A DNA stretch of 51,761 nt from CAXTSE01 sp964246985 (GTDB lineage: Bacteria; Actinomycetota; Actinomycetes; Actinomycetales; Microbacteriaceae). The notes under the pieces were generated by a model, which did no database searches, had not been told where the DNA came from, and saw only the letters and a program-made list of their open reading frames with translations. The position numbers and the translations under genes were made by a program. The DNA lies in NCBI GenBank assembly GCA_964246985.1, contig CAXTSE010000022.1:1-51761 (forward strand), in the 5' to 3' direction. Position 1 is the stretch's first letter, and each line of letters starts with the position of its first letter. This document shows, in pieces, positions 1 through 7,452 of the stretch.

Positions 1-1
1 G

Positions 2-46
2 ACTGCGCCGACCCCTCCGACCGATGAGGGAACCGACTCCGACTAG
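2..46 (+). CDS. 3' end of an upstream gene (partial, tentative)
   Basis: One open frame runs from the window edge to a TAG at 44-46 and reads TAPTPPTDEGTDSD, a short acidic Thr/Pro-rich tail. A strong hairpin terminator follows 20 bases later, which supports a gene ending here. Another frame also stays open to a nearby stop, so the choice rests on the acidic tail and the terminator. The product cannot be identified. Confidence 0.35.
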   Translation, partial: TAPTPPTDEGTDSD

Positions 47-65
47 AACGTAGGAACAGACACTG

Positions 66-115
66 AACGCCGAATCGGCCCCGCATCGTGATGAGTGCGG
101 GGCCGATTCGGCGTT
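66..115. terminator. Perfect 20-bp stem hairpin terminator
   Basis: The arm at 66-85 (AACGCCGAATCGGCCCCGCA) pairs perfectly with its reverse complement at 96-115 around a 10-base loop. No T-run follows, as is common in high-GC actinobacteria. It would end transcription of the upstream plus-strand gene and could also stop read-through from the minus-strand gene at 195-590. Confidence 0.85.
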
Positions 116-148
116 CGTGGTGTGGGTGGGGTGAGCCTCTCCGGGGTT

Positions 149-187
149 GGTCTCGACACGCCCCCGTTGCGAGCTACTCGACCAGCG
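149..187 (+). repeat. Dispersed palindromic element, long variant
   Basis: The segment begins GGTCTCGACACG and ends CTACTCGACCAGCG, the longer relative of the GGTCTCGACAGGCTCGACC element found many times in the first 8 kb. It lies just past the stop codon of the minus-strand gene at 195-590, an intergenic position typical of REP-like elements. Confidence 0.7.
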
Positions 188-194
188 AAGCGGC

Positions 195-590
195 TCAGTC
201 GTCGGAGCCGTGGCCCCCGCTGCCGTTGTCGTCGCTGCCGGAGTCGTCGGAGCCGTGACCCGAGTCATCTGAGCCCGAGTCGTCGGAACCCGAGCCCGAG
301 TTGCCTCCACCGCCGGGGTTGTCGTCGCCGACATCGTGGCCGGGGCCGTCGTCGAGGCCCGAGTGCGAGGGGAGGTTGTCGTCGCCCGGCTCTGCCGAGT
401 TCGACGGCGACGGCGTCGACGACGGGCTCGACGTCGGGGTGGCGGTCTGCGTCGGGATGAGCAGATCCGGCGCCTGGCCGATGTTGCTCGTGGGGGCGGC
501 GGCGAGGGTCGCGGCGTTGACGGCGACCCCGATCGTGCCGAGGGCGATGACACCGGCGACGGTGATGGCGATGATCAGTGGCTTCTTCAT
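195..590 (-). CDS. Small secreted Asp/Ser/Gly-rich protein
   Basis: This is a 131-residue protein of unknown function. Residues 1-27 form a signal peptide (MKKPLIIAITVAGVIALG, then a hydrophobic stretch ending near VNAA). A Thr/Ser/Pro-rich linker follows, then an acidic low-complexity tail built from GSDDSG-like repeats. The tail could bind cations or be a flexible surface polymer, but no catalytic domain is visible. The ATG at 588-590 is preceded by GGTGAAG; the frame stays open further upstream but without a signal-peptide start. The gene is divergent from the two-component system at 714-2817, and both share a promoter region with tandem TCCAAGAT repeats, so it is a plausible target of that system (inference). 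Confidence 0.7.
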   Translation of the reverse strand: MKKPLIIAITVAGVIALGTIGVAVNAATLAAAPTSNIGQAPDLLIPTQTATPTSSPSSTPSPSNSAEPGDDNLPSHSGLDDGPGHDVGDDNPGGGGNSGSGSDDSGSDDSGHGSDDSGSDDNGSGGHGSDD

Positions 591-636
591 GTACTTCACC
601 GTAGGCACAGTCCGTCGAAGATGGGCCCCGCGGAGA

Positions 637-655
637 TCCAAGATACCTCCAAGAT
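637..655. promoter_or_regulatory. Tandem TCCAAGAT repeats, possible OmpR-type binding site
   Basis: TCCAAGAT occurs at 637-644 and again at 648-655, an 11-base repeat distance or one helical turn. OmpR/PhoB-family regulators commonly bind such head-to-tail half sites. The position, between the secreted-protein gene (start 590) and the response regulator (start 714), suits autoregulation and divergent control. Binding is inferred. Confidence 0.4.
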
Positions 656-713
656 CAGCACCGGCGAGGCGCCCGTGGCACGCGATCGCGGCGCCCGCCG
701 ACATGATGGACAC

Positions 714-1421
714 ATGCGCGTGCTGATCATCGAGGACGACCCCGCGGTCGCCGCCGGCATCGCCGACGGGCTCGGAGCCGCGGCGATCGACGTGGTGCAC
801 GCGGAGGACGGGACGACCGGGCTGGCGATCCTAGATGAGACGTTCGACCTCGTGGTGCTCGACCTGGGGCTCCCCGACATGGACGGAACCGAGGTGGCCC
901 GCCGCATCCGCGCCACCAGCGAGCTGCCGATCATCATCGTCAGCGCACGCGGCGACGAGGTCGACCGCGTCCTCGCCCTCGAGCTCGGGGCCGACGACTA
1001 TCTCGTCAAGCCGTTCGGGATGCGGGAGCTGCTCGCGCGGATCCGTGCGGTGACGCGGCGGACGGGCGCGGAGAGTCTCGGGGGCTCGGTCTCGACAGGC
1101 TCGACCAGCGCTGGGGGCTCGGTCGACGGCAGCCGCGAGCTCGGCGCACTGACGCTCGATGCGCGCTCGCGTCGCGCGAGCATCCGCGGCACCGAGGTGC
1201 ACCTGACGCCGACCGAGTTCGACCTGCTCAGCTACCTGTCGGCCGAGCCGGGGGCGGTGCATCGTCGGGCCGACATCCTGCGCGACGTCTGGCACACGGA
1301 GTGGTACGGCGCCACGAAGACCCTCGACGCGCACATCGCCGCGATCCGCCGCAAGCTCGGCGGCCCGGCGTGGATCGAGTCGGTACGCGGCGTCGGGTTC
1401 CGGTTCGAGGTGCAGGAGTGA
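714..1421 (+). CDS. OmpR-family response regulator
   Basis: This 235-residue DNA-binding response regulator has a receiver domain at residues 1-115, with acidic pocket E7/D8/D9, phospho-acceptor D50 in VVLDLGLPDMDG and K99 in YLVKPFG. A winged-helix output domain spans about 140-233 (LTPTEFDLL, then a GVGFRF ending). The linker at about 120-142 is unusually long (GGSVSTGSTSAGGSVDGS) because a dispersed palindromic element at 1088-1110 lies in frame inside it. The ATG at 714 gives a receiver domain of standard length. The histidine kinase gene follows 10 bases after the stop, so the two form an operon. The signal sensed is unknown; autoregulation via the repeats at 637-655 is possible. Confidence 0.93.
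   Translation: MRVLIIEDDPAVAAGIADGLGAAAIDVVHAEDGTTGLAILDETFDLVVLDLGLPDMDGTEVARRIRATSELPIIIVSARGDEVDRVLALELGADDYLVKPFGMRELLARIRAVTRRTGAESLGGSVSTGSTSAGGSVDGSRELGALTLDARSRRASIRGTEVHLTPTEFDLLSYLSAEPGAVHRRADILRDVWHTEWYGATKTLDAHIAAIRRKLGGPAWIESVRGVGFRFEVQE
1088..1110 (+). repeat. Dispersed palindromic element inside the response regulator gene
   Basis: The sequence starts GGTCTCGACAGGCTCGACC, the consensus core, and continues AGCG. It is translated in frame as part of the inter-domain linker (VSTGSTS), and a partial repeat (GGTCGACGG) follows at 1121-1129. It keeps the frame and falls between domains. Confidence 0.8.
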
Positions 1422-1431
1422 GGGGCGGGCT

Positions 1432-2817
1432 GTGACCCGGCGGCTCGTCGCGGCGTTCATCGCGGTGGTGCTGCTGGCCCTGCTCGTGCAGGACATCCCG
1501 CTCGCCGGCTACCTGCGCGACGTCGAGCAGGAGCGCATCGTGACCGCCCTCGAGCGCGACGCGTTCGTGCTCGCCGGCCGCAGCGAGGAGGCCCTCCACG
1601 ACGCGGTGCCCGACGCCGACGGCACGGTGTCGTCGCTCGTGCAGCAGTACAGCGAGGCGAGCGGCGCGCGGGTCGTCATCACCGATCGGGCCGGCATCGC
1701 CATCGTCACCAGTGACGCCGACACCGGCGCCGTCGGGGAGTCGTTCCTCACCCGGCCCGAGGTCGAGCAGGCGCTGGCGGGCGGGGTCATCAGCGGCACC
1801 CGCTTCTCGACGACGCTCGACGAGAACCTGCTCTACGTCGCCGTTCCGGTGCTGAGCGGCAGCGACATCTTCGGCGTCGTGCGTCTCACCTACCCCGAGC
1901 GCGTGGTCACCGACGCGGTCAACCTCAAGATCCTCACCGTCGGGCTGGTCGGACTGTTCACCGTGCTGCTCGCGGCGGCGATCGGCTTCGTGCTGGCGCG
2001 CGCGACGTCCCGGCAGCTGCGCCTGCTGCGGGATGCGACGGAGCGCTTCGCCGACGGCGACCGTCGCGCGCGCGCCGACGACGCATCCGGAGCCCCCGAG
2101 CTGCGCAGCCTCGCCCGCTCGTTCAACGGGATGGCGGGGCGAATCGACCTGCTCCTCGAGGAGCAGCGCGCCTTCGCGGCGGATGCCTCCCACCAGCTGC
2201 GCACGCCCCTCACCGCTCTGCGGCTGCGGCTCGAGCGCGCCTCCGACCTCGCGCACACCGACCCGGATGGCGCGGTCGAGCGCCTCGAGGCCGCCGACGC
2301 CGAGCTCGACCGGCTCGAGAACCTCATCGAGGGTCTGCTCGTGCTGAGCCGCGCCGAGGGGCGCGAGCTCGACGCCGTGGAGGTCGACGCCGACGAGGTG
2401 GCGCGGGAGCGCGTCGAGCAGTGGGGCGACCTGGCCGCCGAACGCGGACTGGTGGTCACCTACGCGGGCTCCCCCGGCATCCGTCTGCTGGCTGTGCCGA
2501 CCGCGCTCGAGCAGATCATCGACAACCTCGTCGACAATGCGCTGTCGGTGAGCTCGGTGGGCCGGAGCGTGGAGGTGCGGCTGGAGCGGTTCCGGCCGCG
2601 GGTCACGCTGCACGTGCTCGACCGTGGTCCCGGTCTGGATGCCGAGCAACGGTCGCGCGCGTTCGAGCGGTTCTGGCGCAGCCGGGCCTCCGGTGCCGGC
2701 AGCGGTCTCGGGCTCGCGATCGTCGCGCAGCTCGCCCGCGCGAGCGGCGCGACCGCCGAGCTGCGAGCACGCGACGGCGGCGGCCTCGACGCGGTGGTGG
2801 AGTTCGACGCCCGCTGA
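1432..2817 (+). CDS. Two-component sensor histidine kinase
   Basis: This 461-residue membrane sensor kinase pairs with the response regulator just upstream. It has a first TM at about 5-27, an extracellular sensor region at about 28-165, a second TM at about 166-190, HAMP at about 190-243, and a HisKA domain with phospho-acceptor H254 (DASHQLRTPL). The HATPase domain shows the N box (DNLVDNALS, N369), DRGPGL, an F box (ERFWR) and the G2 box (GSGLGLAI). All motifs for autophosphorylation and phosphotransfer are present. The start is GTG at 1432 with AGGGGCGGG upstream, directly after the regulator's stop. It converges on the export operon ending at 2905. Kinases of this layout often answer to envelope stress, but the ligand cannot be read from sequence. 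Confidence 0.93.
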   Translation: MTRRLVAAFIAVVLLALLVQDIPLAGYLRDVEQERIVTALERDAFVLAGRSEEALHDAVPDADGTVSSLVQQYSEASGARVVITDRAGIAIVTSDADTGAVGESFLTRPEVEQALAGGVISGTRFSTTLDENLLYVAVPVLSGSDIFGVVRLTYPERVVTDAVNLKILTVGLVGLFTVLLAAAIGFVLARATSRQLRLLRDATERFADGDRRARADDASGAPELRSLARSFNGMAGRIDLLLEEQRAFAADASHQLRTPLTALRLRLERASDLAHTDPDGAVERLEAADAELDRLENLIEGLLVLSRAEGRELDAVEVDADEVARERVEQWGDLAAERGLVVTYAGSPGIRLLAVPTALEQIIDNLVDNALSVSSVGRSVEVRLERFRPRVTLHVLDRGPGLDAEQRSRAFERFWRSRASGAGSGLGLAIVAQLARASGATAELRARDGGGLDAVVEFDAR

Positions 2818-2829
2818 TCGAGCACCCTC

Positions 2830-2900
2830 CGCTGATCGAGCTTGTCGAGATCAAGGCCCCGAGCAACCCGGTGCCTGGTCTCGACGAGCTCGACCGACGG
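2830..2900. repeat. Inverted pair of dispersed palindromic elements between convergent genes
   Basis: One copy at 2830-2852 is in reverse orientation (CGCTGATCGAGCTTGTCGAG) and a second at 2877-2900 is forward (GGTCTCGACGAGCTCGACCG). They face each other across about 25 bases in the 87-base gap between the kinase stop (2817) and the stop of the minus-strand adaptor gene (2905). Such a pair can fold into a long cruciform or hairpin and may act as a two-way terminator (inference). Confidence 0.75.
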
Positions 2901-2904
2901 CGGT

Positions 2905-4632
2905 CTAGCCCGTCGGAGGCGTGAAGCCCTCCGGCGGCGTGAACCCGGCCGGGCCGGTCTGCGTCGACGTGTCGCCACCCAGTCCCGCGAGGCCCATGTC
3001 GGTCGAGGTCTCGTCGGCGGCGATCTCCTCCCCCAGGTCGGCGATGACGACCACGTCGCCCGCCGCGAGTCCCGTGGTGATCTCCACCGCCTCCGAGCCG
3101 ATCGCGCCGACCTCAACCGGGGTCGACGTCACGACGCCATCTGAGAGCACGTCCACGGTGTCGCCCGTCGCGTCGGAGTGCAGCGTCGAGATCGGGACCG
3201 TCAGCACGTCCTCGCCGCTCGACACCGCGATGTCGGCGGTGGCGGCCGCACCGTTGAGGATCGTCGCCCCCGCCGGATCGACCGCGACGGTCACCGCGTA
3301 CGCGGGCGTCGAGGTGGTCGACACGTTCGCGATGCCCACCGAGCTGATCCCGGCCTCATAGGTCGCGCCGGTCGACAGGATCGTGACGTCGGCCGTCTGG
3401 CCGACCTGCACCTTCGCGATCTGCGCGAGGCTGACCGTCGACTCGATCACGTAGCCGTCGTCGCCGATCACCGTGATCACCGCGGTCGCCGAATCGGCCG
3501 CGACCTCGTCGCCGACCGACAGCGCGACCTGCGCGACGGTCCCGGCGATCGGGGTGGTCAGGGTCGCGCCGGACAGCTGCTGCTGCGCGATGAGCACCTC
3601 GGCCTCGGCTGCCGCGATGGCGGCACGGTCGGCGACGATGTCGGCGGCGGATGCGGCGGTGGCCTCCCCGGCCTGGGTTGCGCCGGCGCTGGGGATGGCG
3701 GTCGTCGCGGCGGCTCGGGTAGTGCTCTGCGCGGGGGTGCTCGAGGGGGTCTCGACAGGTTCGACCGAGGCGTAGGCGGACTCGAGGGCGGCGATCGCGT
3801 CGTCGAGCGTCGTCATCGCGGACATGACGCTCGCCTGCGCGGCGGCGGTGACGGCCTGTGCCGAGCCGACACCGGTGATCGCCTCCTGGCAGGCGACGAG
3901 GAGCTGCTGGACGCTCGCGAGGTCGGTGGCGGTCGAGTCGCTCGGGGTGGTCTCGACAGGCTCGACCGACGGGTCCGTCGACTCCTCGGCCGTCAGTGCC
4001 GCCGACAGGAACGGGGCGCAGATCGTCGCGGAGGTCGCAGTCGCGTCCTCGGACGCCGCGAGCGAGGCGGATGCGGCATCCACCAACGCGAGCAGGCTCT
4101 GCTGCGCGGCGGTGACCTGCGCGAGGGCGGCGGTCTGGGCGGGAGTGGGAGTGGTGGGGGTGCTCGTGGGGGTGGTCTCGAGCGGCTCGACCGACGGGGC
4201 CGAGACCGTCGGGGTCGAGGCCGTCGGGGTCGAGGCCACCGAGGTCGTCGTCTGCGAGTCGAGGTCCGAGGCGAGCGCCTGCTCGGCCTGCGCGACCTTA
4301 TCGGCGGCCTGGTCGACGGCGTCCTGCAGGTCGTCCGTTCCGACCGTGGCGAGGGTGTCCCCCGCGGCCACGGTGTCGCCGACCTCGACCGCGACGGCGT
4401 CGACGGTCCCCGCCGCACCGAACGCGAGGTCGCGGCGGGTCGCCGAGGCGATGGTGCCGCTGACACTCAGCGTCTCGGACACGGAGCCGAGCTGGGCCAC
4501 CGCGGTGCGGTACTCCGCGGTGTCGCGGGTGGCGGCGAACACCGCGCCGCTCCCCGCGCCGGCCAGGACGACCGCGGCCACGGAGACCGCGATGAGCCGA
4601 TTCCGCGTGAGGCGCCGTCTCGTCGCGGCCAT
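2905..4632 (-). CDS. Periplasmic-adaptor (HlyD/MacA-like) export protein with expanded hairpin
   Basis: This 575-residue membrane-fusion subunit is the last gene of a MacAB-like operon. Residues 1-35 form an N-terminal anchor (RLIAVSVAAVVLAGAGSG). A first lipoyl half and barrel segment follow (SGTIASATRRDLAFGAAGTV), then an Ala/Gln-rich coiled-coil hairpin, the second lipoyl half (ATLTTPIAGTVAQVALSVG), beta-barrel and membrane-proximal domains, and a Phe/Pro/Gly-rich tail (GFTPPEGFTPPTG). The hairpin is much longer than usual: residues about 135-310 carry Thr/Ser/Pro stretches with SVEPLETTP, SVEPVETTP and SVEPVETPS, which are three translated dispersed palindromes. The ATG at 4630-4632 overlaps the preceding stop as TGATG. 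It probably links the ATPase/permease to the outer surface; the substrate is unknown. Confidence 0.85.
   Translation of the reverse strand: MAATRRRLTRNRLIAVSVAAVVLAGAGSGAVFAATRDTAEYRTAVAQLGSVSETLSVSGTIASATRRDLAFGAAGTVDAVAVEVGDTVAAGDTLATVGTDDLQDAVDQAADKVAQAEQALASDLDSQTTTSVASTPTASTPTVSAPSVEPLETTPTSTPTTPTPAQTAALAQVTAAQQSLLALVDAASASLAASEDATATSATICAPFLSAALTAEESTDPSVEPVETTPSDSTATDLASVQQLLVACQEAITGVGSAQAVTAAAQASVMSAMTTLDDAIAALESAYASVEPVETPSSTPAQSTTRAAATTAIPSAGATQAGEATAASAADIVADRAAIAAAEAEVLIAQQQLSGATLTTPIAGTVAQVALSVGDEVAADSATAVITVIGDDGYVIESTVSLAQIAKVQVGQTADVTILSTGATYEAGISSVGIANVSTTSTPAYAVTVAVDPAGATILNGAAATADIAVSSGEDVLTVPISTLHSDATGDTVDVLSDGVVTSTPVEVGAIGSEAVEITTGLAAGDVVVIADLGEEIAADETSTDMGLAGLGGDTSTQTGPAGFTPPEGFTPPTG
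3748..3769 (+). repeat. Dispersed palindromic element in adaptor gene (copy 1)
   Basis: Reads GGTCTCGACAGGTTCGACCG on the plus strand. On the coding minus strand it is in frame as SVEPVETP in the long adaptor hairpin. Confidence 0.8.
3949..3972 (+). repeat. Dispersed palindromic element in adaptor gene (copy 2)
   Basis: Begins GGTCTCGACAGGCTCGACCG and ends ACGG, a consensus copy. On the coding strand it gives PSVEPVET, in frame. Confidence 0.85.
4174..4197 (+). repeat. Dispersed palindromic element in adaptor gene (copy 3)
   Basis: Begins GGTCTCGAGCGGCTCGACCG, a slightly diverged copy. On the coding strand it gives PSVEPLET. Imperfect VGVEA-like repeats follow in the antisense reading at 4198-4250, so the local DNA is itself repetitive. 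Confidence 0.75.
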
Positions 4633-5474
4633 CAGTTGCTGCCGCCCTGCGGGCCGCCGAAGCCGCCCGGTCCGCCGGCACGACTCACGCATCCGTCGTC
4701 GCCCGGGGTCGAGACCGTCAGGCTGGTGGCGGTGAGGCCGCCCGCGTCATCCGACTCGCCCTGCGCAGCGACGCACTGCCCGACCACGAGGGCGGATGCG
4801 TCGGAGGCGACGGTGTTCACATAGCTGGTGTCGGCATCCACGGTGACGTCGGTGGAGGCGGTGGTGCCGTCCATCGAGGTCGCGTCGACGGTGAGGGTGC
4901 TGCCCGAGACCGCGGTCACGAGGCCCGCCGTGAACCCGCCGAAGCCTCCGCCCGCGCCGTCGGGCAGATCGGTCGGGGCGCCGCTCGGCAGATCGGTCGG
5001 AGCGCCGCTCGGCAGATCGGTCGGCGCTCCGTCGGGGGGCGTCCCGCCTCCGGCACCGGGGCCTCCGCCGAACCCGCCGGTGCATTCCCCGTCCACCGCC
5101 GCGCTGATCGTCACCGCCGTGGCCGCCGTGGCCGCTGCATCGCCCGACGTGACGAGCACGCACGAGCCGACCTTCACATCCGCGAGCGTGCCGGCGACCC
5201 GGCTCTGGATGACGGTGTCGGGCGTGTAGCTCACCGCCGTCTGCGACTCGGCGTCCTGCACCTGCAGCACCGAGTTGGATGCGGCCGCGATGGTTCCCGA
5301 GATGCCGCCCCCGCCCGGCATCGCGGCCTGGTCGGCCGCCGGAGTGGTCGGATCGGCGGTGCTAGTGGTCGCGGCGGCTGAGCAGCCGACGAGCGCGAGC
5401 GCGCTGCCGAGGGCGAGGGCGACAAGGAGGGGTCTCGACAGGCTCGACCAGCGGGTGCGGGTGGCGGGGGTCAT
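4632..5474 (-). CDS. Secreted lipoprotein, DUF5666-like
   Basis: This 280-residue probable lipoprotein sits between the permease and the second adaptor of the export operon. The signal peptide ends in lipobox LVGC with C31. Two repeated beta segments of the type GTIAAASNSVLQVQD...VSYTPDTVIQSR and GLVTAVSGSTLTVD...VDADTSYVN resemble OB-like DUF5666 domains, and each ends in a VVGQC or KVGSC pattern. They are joined by a Gly/Pro linker with three GAPTDLPS repeats. The ATG at 5472-5474 has GAAAGG upstream; MKGLT just upstream in frame is a less likely start. Its stop overlaps the next gene's ATG. A dispersed palindrome (5431-5453) encodes part of the signal peptide's N region (WSSLSRP). The function is unknown; being in the operon suggests a role in the export complex. 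Confidence 0.8.
   Translation of the reverse strand: MTPATRTRWSSLSRPLLVALALGSALALVGCSAAATTSTADPTTPAADQAAMPGGGGISGTIAAASNSVLQVQDAESQTAVSYTPDTVIQSRVAGTLADVKVGSCVLVTSGDAAATAATAVTISAAVDGECTGGFGGGPGAGGGTPPDGAPTDLPSGAPTDLPSGAPTDLPDGAGGGFGGFTAGLVTAVSGSTLTVDATSMDGTTASTDVTVDADTSYVNTVASDASALVVGQCVAAQGESDDAGGLTATSLTVSTPGDDGCVSRAGGPGGFGGPQGGSN
4959..5030 (-). repeat. Three 24-bp tandem repeats in the lipoprotein gene
   Basis: Units at 4959-4982, 4983-5006 and 5007-5030 share the core GGCAGATCGGTCGG and encode GAPTDLPS-type octapeptides in the linker between the two domains. Copy number could vary without a frameshift. Confidence 0.85.
5431..5453 (+). repeat. Dispersed palindromic element in the lipoprotein signal-peptide region
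   Basis: Begins GGTCTCGACAGGCTCGACCA and ends GCG, a consensus copy. On the coding strand it contributes WSSLSRP, just before the hydrophobic core of the signal peptide. Confidence 0.85.
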
Positions 5475-5485
5475 GGTGAGGCCTT

Positions 5486-6718
5486 TCATTCGGAGCGGAG
5501 AGCGTCGATGGGAGTGAGACGGGCGGCGCGCGTCGCCGGGTAGACCCCGAAGACCACGCCGATGGCGATCGAGACGCCGATCGAGAGGGCGACAGCCTCG
5601 GGCGAGAGCACGATCGAGCTGCCGATCACGCCGGGCAGCGCCAGGGTGGCGACCGAGCCGAGCACGGCCCCAAGCAGGCCGCCGGCCAGGCCGAGGATCG
5701 CCGCCTCGATGAGGAACTGGTTGCGGATCGCTCCCGGCGGTGCCCCGAGCGCCTTGCGCAGGCCGATCTCGCGGGTGCGCTCGGTGACCGAGACCAGCAT
5801 GATGTTCATCACGCCGATCCCGCCGACCAGCAGCGACAGCGCCGCGATGCCGGTGAGCAGCACGGTGAGCGTCCGATAGATCGCGGTGGCCGTCGAGACG
5901 AGCGCCTCCTGGCTCGAGATGCTGAAGTCGGCGTCGGCGGCGGATGCGATCCCGTGCCGGGTGAGGAGGATCGCCTCGGCCTCCTGGTACGCCGCCGACA
6001 GCTGGTCGGCCGACGCGGCCTGGATGTAGATGGTCGACACGCTCGACGACGACGTGCCGCCGACGAGCACATTGGCTGCTGTCGTGAGGGGTACGACGGC
6101 GATGTCGTCGAGGTTGCTCGACGAGTCCGAGCCGGCGGATGCGAGGACGCCCACGACCTCGAAGCTCGAGCCGTCGATGGTGACGGCCTGCCCGACCACA
6201 TTCGTGCGGCCGAACAGCTCGGTCGCGGTCTCGCTTCCGAGCACGACCACGCGCGCCGTCGACGACACGTCGTCGTCGGTGAGGAAGTCGCCGAACGCGA
6301 GCTCGCGTGAGCGCACGTCGAGCCACGACTCGGTTGTGCCGGTGACCGTCGTCGTCCAGTTGGTGTCGTTGGCCTCGAGCGCGAGGGAGGTGGACTTCTC
6401 GGCGGCGACTCCCCCGACATCCGGAGCACTGGTCGTCGAGGTGAGCGCCTCGGCGTCGGCGATGGTGAGGGTGGTGGCCGAGCCGAAGCCGAAGCGCTGG
6501 CCCGTGGTGTCGGTGCTCGATCCGGGAGAGACGATCAGCAGGTTGCTGCCGAGCGAGCTGATCTGGGCGCTGACGTCCTTCTGCGTGCCGAGGCCGAGGC
6601 CGACCGTGAGGATCACCGCGGCGATGCCGATGAGGATGCCGAGCACCGTGAGCAGGGACCGCAGCCCGTGGTCGCGCACCGCCGACCAGCTGGTGCGGAG
6701 CGTCTCGCCCCAGTTCAT
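5486..6718 (-). CDS. MacB/FtsX-type ABC transporter permease
   Basis: This 410-residue permease has the MacB-like fold: an N-terminal TM (LRSLLTVLGILIGIAAVILT, about residues 19-40), a large extracytoplasmic MacB_PCD region at about 45-280, then three C-terminal TMs forming the FtsX domain. The last section carries the family signatures TERTREIGLRKALGA and YPATRAARLTPIDALRSE. The length is normal. The ATG at 6716-6718 overlaps the ATPase stop as ATGA, and the lipoprotein gene follows almost at once. It would form the membrane channel of a mechanotransmission exporter, driven by the ATPase at 6715-7452 and coupled to adaptors at 7449-8666 and 2905-4632. The substrate is not predictable; peptides, lipids or antimicrobials are typical for the family. 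Confidence 0.93.
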   Translation of the reverse strand: MNWGETLRTSWSAVRDHGLRSLLTVLGILIGIAAVILTVGLGLGTQKDVSAQISSLGSNLLIVSPGSSTDTTGQRFGFGSATTLTIADAEALTSTTSAPDVGGVAAEKSTSLALEANDTNWTTTVTGTTESWLDVRSRELAFGDFLTDDDVSSTARVVVLGSETATELFGRTNVVGQAVTIDGSSFEVVGVLASAGSDSSSNLDDIAVVPLTTAANVLVGGTSSSSVSTIYIQAASADQLSAAYQEAEAILLTRHGIASAADADFSISSQEALVSTATAIYRTLTVLLTGIAALSLLVGGIGVMNIMLVSVTERTREIGLRKALGAPPGAIRNQFLIEAAILGLAGGLLGAVLGSVATLALPGVIGSSIVLSPEAVALSIGVSIAIGVVFGVYPATRAARLTPIDALRSE

Positions 6719-7452
6719 GCGCGCGTCCCGGCGAGCGCCGTGTCGGTCTCGCGCTGGATCAGCCCGTCGCGCACGAACACGATGCGACGCGCGTGCTCGG
6801 CAACCTCGAGCTCGTGGGTGATGAGCACGATGGTGCGACCGGAGTCGTTTAGCTCCTGGAACAGGGCGAGCACGTCGGCGGTCGACGCCGAGTCGAGGTT
6901 GCCGGTCGGCTCGTCGGCGAGGATCATCGTCGGCTCGCTGACGAGCGCGCGAGCCACGGCGACGCGTTGCTGCTGACCACCCGACAGCTCGCCGGGCTTG
7001 TTCTCGAGGCGGTCGCCTAGGCCGACGCGCTCGAGAGCGAGCTGGGCCCGGCGGCGGCGCTCGTCGCGGGCCACCCCTGCGTAGATCAGGGGAAGCTCGA
7101 CGTTGCGCCACGCCGAGAGCGATGGCAGCAGGTTGAACCCCTGGAAGACGAAGCCGATCTCGCGGTTGCGGATGCGCGCCAGCTCGTCGTCGTCGAGCTC
7201 CTCGACATCGGTGCCGCCGAGCCGGTACGAGCCGGAGGTGACGGTGTCGAGGCAGCCGAGCAGATTCATGAGCGTCGACTTGCCGGAGCCCGAGGGGCCC
7301 ATGATCGCGACGTACTCGCCCGAGGTGATGCTGAGGTCGATGCCCCGCAGCGCCTCGAACTCGACGGTGCCGCTCGTGTAGGTCTTCCTGACGTCGGCGA
7401 GCTCGATGACGGCGACGGATTCCGACGCGGCGCTCGCGTCAGCGGCGCTCAC
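6715..7452 (-). CDS. MacB/LolD-type ABC transporter ATPase
   Basis: This 245-residue nucleotide-binding subunit has Walker A GPSGSGKST (residues 52-60), a Q-loop region (GFVFQGFNLL), signature LSGGQQQRVAVARAL, Walker B and D-loop MILADEPTGNLD, and an H-loop in VLITHE. The arrangement is that of LolD/MacB ATPases. The start chosen is GTG at 7450-7452, which overlaps the adaptor stop as GTGA; the frame continues upstream, but only as antisense-like low-complexity reading. The gene ends overlapping the permease ATG. It powers the exporter encoded by its neighbours. Confidence 0.93.
   Translation of the reverse strand: MSAADASAASESVAVIELADVRKTYTSGTVEFEALRGIDLSITSGEYVAIMGPSGSGKSTLMNLLGCLDTVTSGSYRLGGTDVEELDDDELARIRNREIGFVFQGFNLLPSLSAWRNVELPLIYAGVARDERRRRAQLALERVGLGDRLENKPGELSGGQQQRVAVARALVSEPTMILADEPTGNLDSASTADVLALFQELNDSGRTIVLITHELEVAEHARRIVFVRDGLIQRETDTALAGTRA

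Noticed and set aside
3178..4824. Long plus-strand frame opposite the adaptor gene
   Set aside because: Gly/Arg-rich low complexity with no start site; the minus-strand adaptor has a full domain order.
4959..5030. Possible CRISPR-like array
   Set aside because: Three abutting 24-bp units without spacers, in frame with a protein linker; an ordinary coding tandem repeat.
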